Shown in pieces: positions 8,436 to 16,692 of a stretch of DNA of 64,000 nt. Location of the stretch: assembly GCF_040459645.1 (NCBI RefSeq), contig NZ_JARVHQ010000001.1, positions 2,046,001-2,110,000 on the forward strand, written 5' to 3'. The number at the start of each line of letters is the position of its first letter. Position 1 is the stretch's first letter. The DNA comes from Bacillus cereus group sp. RP43 (GTDB taxonomy: Bacteria; Bacillota; Bacilli; Bacillales; Bacillaceae_G). Below the pieces are notes generated by a model. The model saw only the letters and a list, made by a program, of their open reading frames with translations, had not been told where the DNA came from and did not search any database. The position numbers and the translations under genes are program-made.

Positions 8436-9398
8436 ATGTTAACGTTTTTATTTGAGTTAGACAAGGCTATTCCGCAGAAGGATGAGCCACGGTATGTTGC
8501 TTATGCAAATGGCTTTATCGAAGGGGATTTAACGATTTGTGTGGGTGACAGAGTACTTTTTCAGAAGTCATGCATGAAGGTCGCAGAGCTCGGCATTTAT
8601 TTAGGACAGTGGATGGAACAAGTTCAACACGGGCAGAACGTACATATGAATTATGAAACGGCTGACCGTGATGAGGTAATTCTCGGATTCTTCTATGAAG
8701 AGGACGATCAGTGGAGAGTTTCTTCCAGTTGGCAACAATTTGAACTTCAGGAGTGTGTATCTACTACAACATTAGTAGAGAGCGCTCAACGCTATTTGTA
8801 TGAGCTAAATAAGGAACTGCGCGTGATAGAATATCCTGTGACGTTTGATCAGTACTTAAGAGGAGAGCGAATTATGCAGCTTTCTTACAAACGACTGTGT
8901 GAAAGTAAAGCGGACATGACGCCGATAGAGATTTACAATGGAAGCAAACAAGTAGGCGGAGTACGGGGTTATTATAAAAATACGTTGATGAAAGTGCTAG
9001 ACTTCATTCCGAAAGTTGGTAGTAATATCAATTACGAAATAAAGGATAGTAAGGACAATATTCGCGTCATTGCAAAGGATATAAGTAGGCGGCGTCAAAG
9101 AAAGATTTTAGTAACGTACATCGATAATGATGAAGTAGAGCATGAAATAATTGTATGTGACGGAAAGCTATTGGATGCAAATTTCTTATTTACCTTTACA
9201 TTTAAGAGAGAAGAATATGTTGTTCACAAAACTTCACTTGGGCTTGGAAAGTTATTAAGAAAAGGTTATGTAATCGCAGATTGGAATATTCGTTTTGAGG
9301 AAGATATGTATCACATTGAGATGAATGTATATGATGATAATCATATACAAGATCAATACTTACTATTAGGCGTATTCCATGCAGTTTTGTATGGGTGA
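8436..9398 (+). CDS. hypothetical protein with possible tubby/LURP-one-like C-terminal domain
   Basis: This 320-residue soluble protein has no signal peptide. The first 135 residues form an acidic mixed domain (GFIEGDLTICVGDRVLF, ELGIYLGQWMEQV). From about residue 150 there is a beta-rich region (MTPIEIYNGSKQVGGVRGYY, LVTYIDNDEVEHEIIV, YVIADWNIRF) resembling the tubby-like/LOR fold of Bacillus YxjI proteins; this is inferred from strand pattern and is not secure. GAGGTGAGTGAAGG precedes ATG 8436. The stop codon coincides with the end of a short bcr1 derivative. Function is unknown. Confidence 0.6.
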   Translation: MLTFLFELDKAIPQKDEPRYVAYANGFIEGDLTICVGDRVLFQKSCMKVAELGIYLGQWMEQVQHGQNVHMNYETADRDEVILGFFYEEDDQWRVSSSWQQFELQECVSTTTLVESAQRYLYELNKELRVIEYPVTFDQYLRGERIMQLSYKRLCESKADMTPIEIYNGSKQVGGVRGYYKNTLMKVLDFIPKVGSNINYEIKDSKDNIRVIAKDISRRRQRKILVTYIDNDEVEHEIIVCDGKLLDANFLFTFTFKREEYVVHKTSLGLGKLLRKGYVIADWNIRFEEDMYHIEMNVYDDNHIQDQYLLLGVFHAVLYG

Positions 9399-9452
9399 TA
9401 AAGTGAAACTTTAATCAGTGGGAGTCTTACTGCCTGCAAATAGCGAGATAAA
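9397..9452 (+). repeat. bcr1 repeat, short internally deleted copy
   Basis: GATAAAGTGAAACTTTAATC matches the left end of the full bcr1 copy at 29374, and GTCTTACTG...ATAGCGAGATAA matches its right end. About 100 bp of the middle is missing. The repeat begins inside the stop codon of the preceding gene. Confidence 0.8.
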
Positions 9453-9460
9453 TGAGAAGT

Positions 9461-9497
9461 ACCGGTATTCTTCATGGGAAGAATGCCGGTATTTTTT
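9461..9497 (+). terminator. intrinsic terminator
   Basis: ACCGGTATTCTTC (9461-9473) pairs with GAAGAATGCCGGT (9478-9490), followed by ATTTTTT. It terminates the gene ending at 9398. Confidence 0.9.
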
Positions 9498-9526
9498 ATG
9501 TGATTCTGGTGATTTTGTGTCCTTAA

Positions 9527-9727
9527 TTAATCCTCAAAAATAAAAACCTCATCAATCGTACTATGAAGTGCCCTCGCTATATCATGAGCAAGTTGTAAGG
9601 AAGGATTATATTTTCCTTTTTCGAGGTGGCTAATCGTTTCACGACGTACACCAACCTTTTTCGCTAAATCTTCCTGCGTCATATGCACTCTGGCACGGTA
9701 TTCTTTTATCTTCGTTACGAACGCCAT
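9527..9727 (-). CDS. XRE-family transcriptional regulator
   Basis: This 66-residue protein is essentially one Cro/C1 helix-turn-helix: [20 protein letters not shown] carries the HTH and [20 protein letters not shown] is the following helix pair. Such minimal XRE proteins are common Bacillus repressors. The start overlaps the stop of the upstream DUF3796-like gene by 13 bases, so the two are translationally coupled. A 21-bp direct repeat upstream of the pair (10093-10134) is a candidate operator for autoregulation. Ligand unknown. Confidence 0.92.
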   Translation of the reverse strand: MAFVTKIKEYRARVHMTQEDLAKKVGVRRETISHLEKGKYNPSLQLAHDIARALHSTIDEVFIFED

Positions 9728-10074
9728 GGTGCATCTTCCATTTCATCAACTGGTTTATCGTAAAAGAACATAGAGAAACCAAACGTAAGAATGAGTGTGC
9801 TGAAAATAATAGCAATATCAATTTCTTGTAAGGTCGGGTTTGGAAATAGCATTTCAATAAACATAATGATGGCGGTAGTAAGTAAAGTAACGATAAAAGC
9901 ATTACGGCAAGATTTATTGACGATTTGTTCGAAAAGCTCATCGTGATGAACTTTTCTATATGTCGTGAAAAAGGAGAAGAAACAGAACATAGTAAACAAG
10001 CCTTTTTCATAAAAAAATCCGAGAAACCCAAAGAAACCGAGAAATCCTAAATATTTAATCCAAGTCGTTTTCAC
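9715..10074 (-). CDS. DUF3796-like small membrane protein
   Basis: This 119-residue protein has Phe/Gly-rich membrane segments at residues 8-22 ([13 protein letters not shown]), 25-38 and a pair at about 60-78 and 85-103, with a charged loop [18 protein letters not shown]. The LGFLGF motif and its pairing with a tiny XRE regulator are typical of the Bacillus DUF3796 family, whose role is unknown. Coupling by a 13-base overlap suggests the membrane protein modulates, or is the target of, the adjacent regulator. Confidence 0.75.
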   Translation of the reverse strand: MKTTWIKYLGFLGFFGFLGFFYEKGLFTMFCFFSFFTTYRKVHHDELFEQIVNKSCRNAFIVTLLTTAIIMFIEMLFPNPTLQEIDIAIIFSTLILTFGFSMFFYDKPVDEMEDAPWRS

Positions 10075-10092
10075 GATAGATTCTCCTTTAGA

Positions 10093-10134
10093 TGTTATAA
10101 ATAAATCACTATATGTTATAAATATATCACATAT
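10093..10134. promoter_or_regulatory. 21-bp direct repeat upstream of the DUF3796/XRE operon
   Basis: TGTTATAAATAAATCACTAT (10093) recurs as TGTTATAAATATATCACATA (10114), exactly 21 bp (two helical turns) apart, immediately upstream of the minus-strand operon. Candidate operator for the XRE protein. Confidence 0.45.
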
Positions 10135-10254
10135 GGAAATTCATAGTAATAATAGTTTTGCGATTTATTTCATAATAATAGTAAAAAAGGTTAAATATTC
10201 TGTAAAATAAAAAGGGAAATATCGTAAAATGGTTGTAAGGAGGGGGAGGAAGAA

Positions 10255-10449
10255 ATGTTAACTGGGATAATGATTGTTATAGTACTTGTAGTTATTACTG
10301 TAATTGGAACGGTGTTAATTGGGCGAAATGGTGATGCGAATTATAGTAAAGCGACAAAAGGAAATATTAAACGACTTACGATGATTTATATTATACTAGC
10401 CGTTGTTTTAATTATTGGATTAGGGGTGTACATTTATTTTAAAGGTTAA
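10255..10449 (+). CDS. small membrane protein, unknown
   Basis: This 64-residue protein has two membrane helices (residues 2-21 and 43-61) separated by a basic, polar loop (GRNGDANYSKATKGNIKRL). It has a very strong ribosome site (GGAGGGGGAGGAAG) before ATG 10255, which supports real expression. It lies 88 bases upstream of an ABC exporter operon but has its own spacing. Not recognised as a named family. Confidence 0.7.
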   Translation: MLTGIMIVIVLVVITVIGTVLIGRNGDANYSKATKGNIKRLTMIYIILAVVLIIGLGVYIYFKG

Positions 10450-10537
10450 ATAAACTGAAAAATGTAAAAATCTTAAAATAGAAGTATGCTATAATATCAA
10501 TATAGTTATTTGGTAATTAAGGAAAGGATTGGATGTA

Positions 10538-11263
10538 ATGATTGAAATTGTGAATGTGTCAAAAAGTTATAATGGATCTAACTACGCAGTAAAAGATTTA
10601 AGTTTATCTGTACCTAGCGGAGAAATCTTTGGGTTTTTAGGACCGAATGGTGCAGGTAAATCAACGACAATTAAGATGATTACTGGTATTCATGGGGTGG
10701 ACAAAGGGACCATTACAATCAATGGTAAAGATATTATGAAAAATCCGATGGAAGCGAAGAAAACATTTGGCTATGTTCCAGATAGCCCGGATATGTTTTT
10801 ACGATTAAAAGGGATCGAATATTTAAACTTTATGGCTGATATGTATGAAGTACCAAAGGAAGTAAGACAAGAACGAATAGAGTCTTTAGCGAAGAAATTT
10901 GATCTTTATAATGCTTTATCAGATCAAATTCAAAGTTATTCACACGGTATGAGACAAAAGATTGTTATTATCGGTGTGCTTTTACACGAACCGGATGTGT
11001 GGATTTTAGATGAGCCATTAACGGGGCTTGATCCGAAATCTGCCTATATTTTAAAAGAAATGATGAGAGAACATGCAGATAAAGGGAAGATTGTATTTTT
11101 CTCTACACACGTATTAGAAGTGGCGGAAAAAATATGTGACCGCGTCGCTATTATTAATAAGGGGAATTTGCAGTTTAAAGGAAATTTAAATGAAATGAGA
11201 GATCATTTTAAATCCAATGAATCACTTGAAAAAATGTTCTTGGAGATGACGGGCAATGAGTAA
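10538..11263 (+). CDS. ABC transporter ATP-binding protein (ABC-2 type exporter)
   Basis: This 241-residue ATPase has Walker A GPNGAGKST, Q-loop region, signature YSHGMRQK, Walker B VWILDEPLTGLDP and switch His in FFSTHVLEVAEK. The YSHGMRQ signature is typical of the DrrA/CcmA-like ATPases that power ABC-2 permeases. ATG 10538 is chosen because AAGGAAAGG ends 10 bases upstream; a TTG at 10529 is too close. It overlaps the permease by 8 bases, so the two form one exporter whose substrate is unknown. Confidence 0.95.
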   Translation: MIEIVNVSKSYNGSNYAVKDLSLSVPSGEIFGFLGPNGAGKSTTIKMITGIHGVDKGTITINGKDIMKNPMEAKKTFGYVPDSPDMFLRLKGIEYLNFMADMYEVPKEVRQERIESLAKKFDLYNALSDQIQSYSHGMRQKIVIIGVLLHEPDVWILDEPLTGLDPKSAYILKEMMREHADKGKIVFFSTHVLEVAEKICDRVAIINKGNLQFKGNLNEMRDHFKSNESLEKMFLEMTGNE

Positions 11264-12920
11264 AATTTGGACGTTAACAAAGGTATTATTGAAATTAAAT
11301 TATGCGGATTTTATAACAGATAAGAAGAAGCGATGGGCGTATTTATTTTCATTTGCAGCCATTTTATTTGTAGGATTTTTAATATTCGGTTCGATGACTC
11401 ATGGAGTATATGAAGGAATGATACACCTCGGACAGAATCCAGGAATTGTTATTGCGATGGGATTAGCAGTTGCTAGTATATGGGTATTTTTGATGAGTAT
11501 TATGAACATTTTAACAGTGTTTTACTATAGTAATGATGTTGAAATGTTACTACCGTTACCGTTAAAACCAGCGCAAATTATTTCTGCAAAGTTCTTTACA
11601 GTGTTAATTACACAATACGTAATGAGCTCGTTTATTTTATTGCCTATCTTTATTACTTACGGTTTAAAGAGTGGTGCTTTCATTACATATTACATTTATA
11701 TGATTGTCATTTACTTATTCTTCCCGATCATTCCGCTAGTTTTAGCTTCGTTAATTATGACAATTATTATGAGGTATACGAATATAGCGAAAAATAAAGA
11801 TCGAGGAAATATATTCATTGGAATTGTAAGTATACTATTTATCGTAGGAATTAATGTATTTATGCAATGGAGAAATAAAAGTGCAGTATCTGGAGCTGGA
11901 GATTCGGTTGCGAATTATCTTGCAAATAATGAATCCTCACTTTTCATACAAATGACAAATTATTTTCCAACTACATATTTTGGAGCGATGGGATTAGTAG
12001 AAAGTGCATCGTGGAAAGGCCTATTATACGTTCTTATTTACATGCTTATTTCTATCGCGTTTTTCGGGCTGTTTTATTACATTGCAGGGCGTACGTATTT
12101 GAAAGGGGTTATTGGGCTTTCAACGAGTACAGCAAAGAAAGAGGTAATGTCAGCAGAAGGTTTACAGAAATCAACGGTACAAAGTTCTCATTTAAAAGCA
12201 TATGTGAAAAAAGAATTTAAAACGTTATTCCGCACGCCACAATTTTTCTTAAATTGTATTGTGCAAACTTTCGTTATGCCAATTATGCTGTTCTTTGTTT
12301 TATTTGTACAAGATGGAAATTTAAAATGGATTACGGAATATATTGATAATCCAGAATCAGCAGGTTTCGCAATTGGTGTTGGCCTTTGTGCATCCTTATT
12401 CTTAATGGGGAGTAACGTCATTGCAACGACGTCATTTTCACGAGATGGAAGCTCATGGTTTGTGAATCGTTATTTACCAGTAAAGGCTTCGGACATCTTT
12501 TTTGCGAAAGCAATAACTGCTTGGTTAATTAATGTGGTCATTTTAGCAGTATTCGGTATTACGATGGCAGTTGTAGCAGGTATTTCTCCAGTCTTTATGA
12601 TACTTTGGTTCTTGCTAAGTGCGAACGGGTTATTGTTAATTAATTTAATTGGTACGCGCTGGGATGCACAAACTGCAGATATACATTGGGATACAGAACA
12701 AAAATTATTTAAGAGCCGATACACAACTTTGTGGAATTTTTTAGCTAATATTTTAATAGCTTTAATTATTGTAGCGGGAGTAAGTGTATTATACTTCTTC
12801 CTTCAAGTAGGACTATGGATTATGTTTATTGTTTTATTTGTAATGTTTACGATTGTAAATTATATCTTTATTAAAATTTTAAAATTAGGTGCAGAGCGTA
12901 TATTGTCAAATATTCAATAA
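11256..12920 (+). CDS. ABC-2 type permease subunit
   Basis: This is a 554-residue integral membrane protein with about 12 hydrophobic segments, beginning after a cytosolic N-terminus (DKKKRWAYLFSFAAILFVG). The long size, the NILTVFYYSNDVEMLLPLPL region and the internal repeat of six-helix halves match the large single-chain ABC-2 permeases that partner one ATPase. Start ATGAGTAA overlaps the stop of the ATPase gene. Likely exports a lipid, peptide or drug; the sequence does not say which. Confidence 0.9.
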   Translation: MSKIWTLTKVLLKLNYADFITDKKKRWAYLFSFAAILFVGFLIFGSMTHGVYEGMIHLGQNPGIVIAMGLAVASIWVFLMSIMNILTVFYYSNDVEMLLPLPLKPAQIISAKFFTVLITQYVMSSFILLPIFITYGLKSGAFITYYIYMIVIYLFFPIIPLVLASLIMTIIMRYTNIAKNKDRGNIFIGIVSILFIVGINVFMQWRNKSAVSGAGDSVANYLANNESSLFIQMTNYFPTTYFGAMGLVESASWKGLLYVLIYMLISIAFFGLFYYIAGRTYLKGVIGLSTSTAKKEVMSAEGLQKSTVQSSHLKAYVKKEFKTLFRTPQFFLNCIVQTFVMPIMLFFVLFVQDGNLKWITEYIDNPESAGFAIGVGLCASLFLMGSNVIATTSFSRDGSSWFVNRYLPVKASDIFFAKAITAWLINVVILAVFGITMAVVAGISPVFMILWFLLSANGLLLINLIGTRWDAQTADIHWDTEQKLFKSRYTTLWNFLANILIALIIVAGVSVLYFFLQVGLWIMFIVLFVMFTIVNYIFIKILKLGAERILSNIQ

Positions 12921-12924
12921 GAAG

Positions 12925-12956
12925 GTAGATCCTCTGTATTCGTGCAGAGGATCTAC
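12925..12956. other. perfect 12-bp inverted repeat between exporter and SDR gene
   Basis: GTAGATCCTCTG (12925-12936) and CAGAGGATCTAC (12945-12956) form a perfect hairpin with an 8-base loop. No T run follows, so it is an imperfect terminator at best; it sits 8 bases before the SDR ribosome site and could affect mRNA stability or bind a dimeric regulator. Confidence 0.7.
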
Positions 12957-12976
12957 GTATAGATGGAGGAGAAAAG

Positions 12977-13735
12977 GTGAAGAAAATAGCAATTGTAACA
13001 GGGGCAACTCGTCTGAATGGAATTGGTGCAGCTGTATGCAAGGTGCTTGCTCAAAAGGGGATAGACGTCTTTTTCACGTACTGGCCTCGGTATGATAAAG
13101 CAATGCCGTGGGGAATGAATGATCAAGAACCCTTTTTGTTGAAAAAGGAAATTGAAAGTTACGGCGTTCGATGTGAAATGGCAGAAATCAACTTATCGCA
13201 GTCTTATTCGCCTAATCGTGTATTGTATATGGTATCAGAACGTTTAGGTGAGCCATCTATTCTTATTAATAATGCGGCGTATTCTACTCATACGAAAATT
13301 GAAGAGTTAGATGTAGAACAGTTAGATAAACATTATACGGTCAATGTTCGTGCTCCTATGTTATTAAGTTCATTATTTATGAAACATTTTTCACTTAAAA
13401 TGAGTGGAAGTATTATCAATCTTACTTCTGGGCAGTCATTGGGACCAATGCCAGATGAACTGGCATATGCAGCAACAAAGGGAGCAATAGAAGCATTTAC
13501 AAAGTCAGTTGCACCAGTTGCTATGGAGAAGGGGATTACAGTCAATGCTGTTGATCCAGGACCGACGAATACAGGATGGATTACAGAGGAATTACAGCAT
13601 CATTTAGTATGGAAATTCCCGCAAGGTAGAGTCGGAGAATCGGTGGATGCTGCACGTTTAATTGCTTTTTTAGTAAGTGAAGAGGCGAAGTGGGTTACTG
13701 GGCAAGTCATTCATTCAAACGGTGGTTATTCATAA
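12977..13735 (+). CDS. short-chain dehydrogenase/reductase
   Basis: This 252-residue classical SDR has the cofactor motif TGATRLNGIG, the NNAAYSTHT structural motif, catalytic Ser in NLTSGQS, and YAATK (Tyr and Lys of the YxxxK pair). The C-terminal VTGQVIHSNGGYS ending is usual for FabG-like enzymes. The glycine motif has an RLNG insertion seen in a subgroup of Bacillus SDRs annotated as 3-ketoacyl-ACP reductase-like. GTG 12977 follows GGAGGAGAAAAG. NAD(P)-dependent oxidoreduction is certain in kind; substrate unknown. Confidence 0.92.
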   Translation: MKKIAIVTGATRLNGIGAAVCKVLAQKGIDVFFTYWPRYDKAMPWGMNDQEPFLLKKEIESYGVRCEMAEINLSQSYSPNRVLYMVSERLGEPSILINNAAYSTHTKIEELDVEQLDKHYTVNVRAPMLLSSLFMKHFSLKMSGSIINLTSGQSLGPMPDELAYAATKGAIEAFTKSVAPVAMEKGITVNAVDPGPTNTGWITEELQHHLVWKFPQGRVGESVDAARLIAFLVSEEAKWVTGQVIHSNGGYS

Positions 13736-13831
13736 AAATATTATGTTAACAGGTGTTGAGAAACAAAAAAATTAGGAATTATTTTGTTTTTTTGTTTAAA
13801 TAAAATGTCAAGAAAGATAAAAAATTGATAG

Positions 13832-13890
13832 GAGAGTATGTTGTCATTTGTAGATTGTAAATCTTCAAGTGACAATATACTCTTTTTCTT
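13832..13890 (+). terminator. intrinsic terminator after the SDR gene
   Basis: GAGTATGTTGTCATTTG (from 13834) pairs with CAAGTGACAATATACTC (ending 13883) with two mismatches, then TTTTTCTTTT. The remaining gap to 14073 holds only a doubtful 29-codon ORF (13988-14077) whose TGA overlaps the lipoprotein ATG. Confidence 0.8.
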
Positions 13891-14073
13891 TTGCTACAGA
13901 GGAGAAAAATAAAGTAGAAGAAACTCGAATATTAAAATAAATTTATCGTTTTTTGTACGTATTATTATGAAGATTACTGTCGGAAAGATGGTGATTCGTA
14001 TGAAAAGGGATTTTTTAAGGGGAAATCGAATCGTAAAGGGGAGGATAAATTATATAAACATAGGGGGATTTAT

Positions 14074-14784
14074 ATGAAAATGAAAAAGGTCGCTATCGCA
14101 TCAGTAGCAATTGGTACAATGCTTACAATGGCAGCTTGTAGTACCTTCACAGATAAAGATGAAGCTAAGAAGGATCAAGCAACTACACAGAATGAAGAGC
14201 AATCAAAAACGACAAGTGCAGATGAAGCGTCAAAAACAACGAAAGATACTGAAAAAGACACAAATACTTCTTCAAACGAAAAAACAGATAAGGATGCAAA
14301 AAATACAAAGGAATCGTCAGGAACAGAAAGTAACGGCAAAACGTCAACTCAAAACGAGAATGTGAAAACAAAAGAAAAAGAGACGACAGGAAAAACAAAT
14401 GATCAAACTACTAGCGGGAAAACAACAGATCAAAGCACAAGTACAAATAATAACGGAAAAACAACGAAAGATCCGAAGAAAAGTGTTGCTGTGAAAACAA
14501 GTGTAAAAGAAGTTGTTGCGTTAGTTGACAGCTTAGACAAGCAATTAGCTGCAAATCCTAAATTAGAAACAGTAAATAAACTTGGAAAACAAATTAATGA
14601 GAAGTGGGATGTAATTGAAAAAGATATAGAGGCATCACATCCAACTGAATACAAAACAATTGAACAAAGTTTGTATCCATTAATTATAAGAGCGGAAAAA
14701 GAAAAGATAGATGTTAATAAAATGAAGTCATTAACGACGAAAACGAAAAAAGATTTAAATCAGTTATTAACGAAACTTTCTTAG
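14074..14784 (+). CDS. lipoprotein with long Lys/Thr/Ser-rich linker
   Basis: This 236-residue lipoprotein has a basic start, hydrophobic core and lipobox MAAC (Cys21), so it is anchored to the outer face of the membrane. Residues 25-135 are a low-complexity Thr/Lys/Ser/Asp/Asn linker, likely spanning the wall. Residues about 140-236 are a helical domain (VKEVVALVDSLDKQL, YKTIEQSLYPLIIRAEKEK). The domain is not identified. TAGGGGGATTTAT precedes ATG 14074. The DNA of the linker is rich in AAAACAAC-type repeats, a likely site of length variation. Confidence 0.8.
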   Translation: MKMKKVAIASVAIGTMLTMAACSTFTDKDEAKKDQATTQNEEQSKTTSADEASKTTKDTEKDTNTSSNEKTDKDAKNTKESSGTESNGKTSTQNENVKTKEKETTGKTNDQTTSGKTTDQSTSTNNNGKTTKDPKKSVAVKTSVKEVVALVDSLDKQLAANPKLETVNKLGKQINEKWDVIEKDIEASHPTEYKTIEQSLYPLIIRAEKEKIDVNKMKSLTTKTKKDLNQLLTKLS

Positions 14785-14792
14785 TTTCAAAA

Positions 14793-14818
14793 GCCTACTC
14801 GTGTGAGTAGGCCTTTTT
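14793..14818 (+). terminator. intrinsic terminator of lipoprotein gene
   Basis: GCCTACTC (14793-14800), GTGT loop, GAGTAGGC (14805-14812), then TTTTTAG. Confidence 0.9.
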
Positions 14819-15077
14819 AGTTTGTTGTACATTCTCGTTGGTTGTTAAGAAATAAAGAATTCATTTGGAAGGAACATCACAATGATAAAAAAGAATGCTA
14901 GCTATTAAAGATATTCTTTGATAGGAAGTCATATAAAACACTCTCTTGCATTTATATTTGCAATTTAGTAGTTTTTAAAGTTCATTGTTTTCTACAAAAA
15001 TTTCATTTTGTAGTGAACTGAGAAACTAAAGTAAAGCAAGTATAATAAGAACTTTGATGAATTAGGGGGATATAAAG

Positions 15078-15365
15078 ATGTTCGAAGATATATACGTGAA
15101 ATTTCCACCAGTTGGTGAAGAGCATATTGAATTTCAATTCTTTTTAGAGGTAGAGGGAAAAGAATTTTATGAGTTTTATAAAAAAGAATACTTATCTGAG
15201 TATTTTCCTGAATATCAGGATACATACGAGGATTATTTAGAAAAGTTTTTATTACCGCATTTAAAAGAATTTAAGGAAATACGCTTGGGTCATGACTTAT
15301 GGAATGGTGAAGGTGTGTGGATCGGTGTTGATTATAAGAATCAGAGTGGTGTTGCCAAAAGTTGA
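15078..15365 (+). CDS. hypothetical acidic protein
   Basis: This 95-residue, aromatic and strongly acidic protein (FFLEVEGKEFYEFYKKEYLS, EYFPEYQDTYEDYLEKFLLP) has no signal peptide or membrane segment. TAGGGGGATATAAAG precedes ATG 15078. The fold is probably alpha/beta, and the family is not recognised. The richness in Tyr, Glu and Phe resembles small immunity-type proteins, but there is no neighbouring toxin, so no function is proposed. Confidence 0.6.
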   Translation: MFEDIYVKFPPVGEEHIEFQFFLEVEGKEFYEFYKKEYLSEYFPEYQDTYEDYLEKFLLPHLKEFKEIRLGHDLWNGEGVWIGVDYKNQSGVAKS

Positions 15366-15404
15366 TTTCCACTTTTATAAAGGTGCACTCTCTTATCGAA
15401 ACTG

Positions 15405-15438
15405 GAATAAAAGAGCAGCTAGCAAAAGCTAACTGCTC
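15405..15438 (-). terminator. terminator of the minus-strand secreted protein gene
   Basis: On the minus strand GAGCAGTTAGC pairs with GCTAGCTGCTC, followed by TTTTATT. Confidence 0.8.
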
Positions 15439-15468
15439 AAATCTGTAATATCATTCCAAAAGTACTAT

Positions 15469-15924
15469 TTATTCTTTTTCGTCTATTGCTCTTGCTGCAA
15501 TTTTGACTTTAGAAAATGCACCACTGTTATTTTTAAATACAATCTGGTATCTACCATCAGGAAGCCAATCAGACCACTCAATGCTAAATTCATTAATAGT
15601 TTGTTGTCCAGGCTTTAACTTTCCGTTTGATAACCATCCACCTTTAGAATTGTATAAATCATAACTGAAAGTTTCATCACCAATATTTTTTATGAAAACT
15701 CTTAGATCCTTTCCGCCCTCATGATAAAACTTGAAAATTCCTGAACCATAAAAAGCATATTCTTCATTAGCTTCTAAAGCATATTGAATTGGCGGAAGTT
15801 GCGTTTTGTTAGACTCAGTAATTTTAGGACTTACATTTGTTTCTTCAGTTGCCGCGAATGTTGAAGTTTGACCTAAGCCGATAAGAGAAACAGCAATTAC
15901 AGGGATAACTAAGAATTTTTTCAA
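15469..15924 (-). CDS. secreted protein of unknown function
   Basis: This 151-residue precursor has a clear signal peptide (KKFLVIPVIAVSLIGLGQTS) cleaved after TFA. The mature part is a beta-rich domain (ALEANEEYAFYGSGIFKFYH, LRVFIKNIGDETFSYDLYN, WLPDGRYQIVFKN) that looks like a small jelly-roll. TTG 15924 is chosen because AAGGAG lies 9 bases upstream; the longer GTG frame would start on the ribosome site itself. Similar small exported beta proteins exist in B. cereus with no assigned role. Confidence 0.75.
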   Translation of the reverse strand: MKKFLVIPVIAVSLIGLGQTSTFAATEETNVSPKITESNKTQLPPIQYALEANEEYAFYGSGIFKFYHEGGKDLRVFIKNIGDETFSYDLYNSKGGWLSNGKLKPGQQTINEFSIEWSDWLPDGRYQIVFKNNSGAFSKVKIAARAIDEKE

Positions 15925-16111
15925 GATAAACACTCCTTATGTTTTTTTAATTGAGAACTAATATCAAATAAATAATAACCAATTAAGATGAATAAATTAA
16001 TAAATAAATGTTATGTTTTATAAAAGTAATCAATAATTTACAGATAACCAAACATATTGACAAAAGGTAATATAGAATTTTTGCATAGAAACTTAATAAA
16101 ATAATCCTTTT

Positions 16112-16158
16112 ACTCAAAAAAAGATTGCCTGTATACTAAGAGGCAATCTTTTTTGAGT
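16112..16158. terminator. strong bidirectional terminator
   Basis: ACTCAAAAAAAGATTGCCT (from 16112) pairs with AGGCAATCTTTTTTGAGT across a 10-base loop. It serves the minus-strand HxlR regulator gene. Confidence 0.85.
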
Positions 16159-16190
16159 TGTTTGTAATGGTTAAGTACAGGTTTTAAATA

Positions 16191-16565
16191 TTATTTAGTG
16201 TTATTTCTACTCTCCAAAACCTGCTCCATATTATTAGTCGCCCATTCCATCATTAAAAGGATAATTGGACGTAATGACTCGCCAAGTTCAGTTAACGAAT
16301 ATTCTACTTTAGGGGGCACTTCACGATATACCTCCCGATGTACGATGCCATCTGCTTCAAGTTCTCTAAGTTGAAGTGTTAACATTCTCTGGGTGATATT
16401 AGGTTTTAATCTTTTTAATTCATTAAATCGTTTTTTACCATCTAACAAATGATAAAGAATAACCCCTTTCCATTTCCCACCAATAACCTCGACGATAGCT
16501 TCTACGGGACAAGAATATTTATTTAAAAATGGATAATTTATATCATCTTCTTTTGAACTAATCAT
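16191..16565 (-). CDS. HxlR (DUF24) family redox-type regulator
   Basis: This 124-residue winged-helix regulator starts [14 protein letters not shown] and carries the HxlR hallmarks [40 protein letters not shown] and the wing [14 protein letters not shown]. The single conserved Cys about residue 19 before the GGKWK helix is the redox sensor in B. subtilis YodB, CatR and HypR, which respond to quinones, diamide or hypochlorite. It is transcribed divergently from a nitroreductase and is inferred to control it. ATG 16565 follows GGGAGAG; a TTG at 16586 lies inside the palindrome and lacks a site. Confidence 0.9.
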   Translation of the reverse strand: MISSKEDDINYPFLNKYSCPVEAIVEVIGGKWKGVILYHLLDGKKRFNELKRLKPNITQRMLTLQLRELEADGIVHREVYREVPPKVEYSLTELGESLRPIILLMMEWATNNMEQVLESRNNTK

Positions 16566-16585
16566 AAAAATACTCTCCCTTAACA

Positions 16586-16607
16586 ATAGTATCTTTTTTG
16601 ATACTAT
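16586..16607. promoter_or_regulatory. candidate HxlR operator
   Basis: ATAGTATC-N6-GATACTAT in the divergent promoter region between the HxlR regulator and the nitroreductase. DUF24 regulators bind palindromes of this kind; a further GATAC half site lies near 16634. Confidence 0.6.
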
Positions 16608-16692
16608 AGCACATAAATGTGCGTACTTGTAATGTTGATACTTAAAAAATATAATTTAGTTGAATAATAAATTAATGAAAAGAGGATTTTTT

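Noticed and set aside
13988..14077. 29-codon ORF whose TGA overlaps the lipoprotein ATG
   Set aside because: Overlap looks attractive as a leader peptide, but the ribosome site is too close to the first start and there is no codon bias or hairpin to suggest attenuation.
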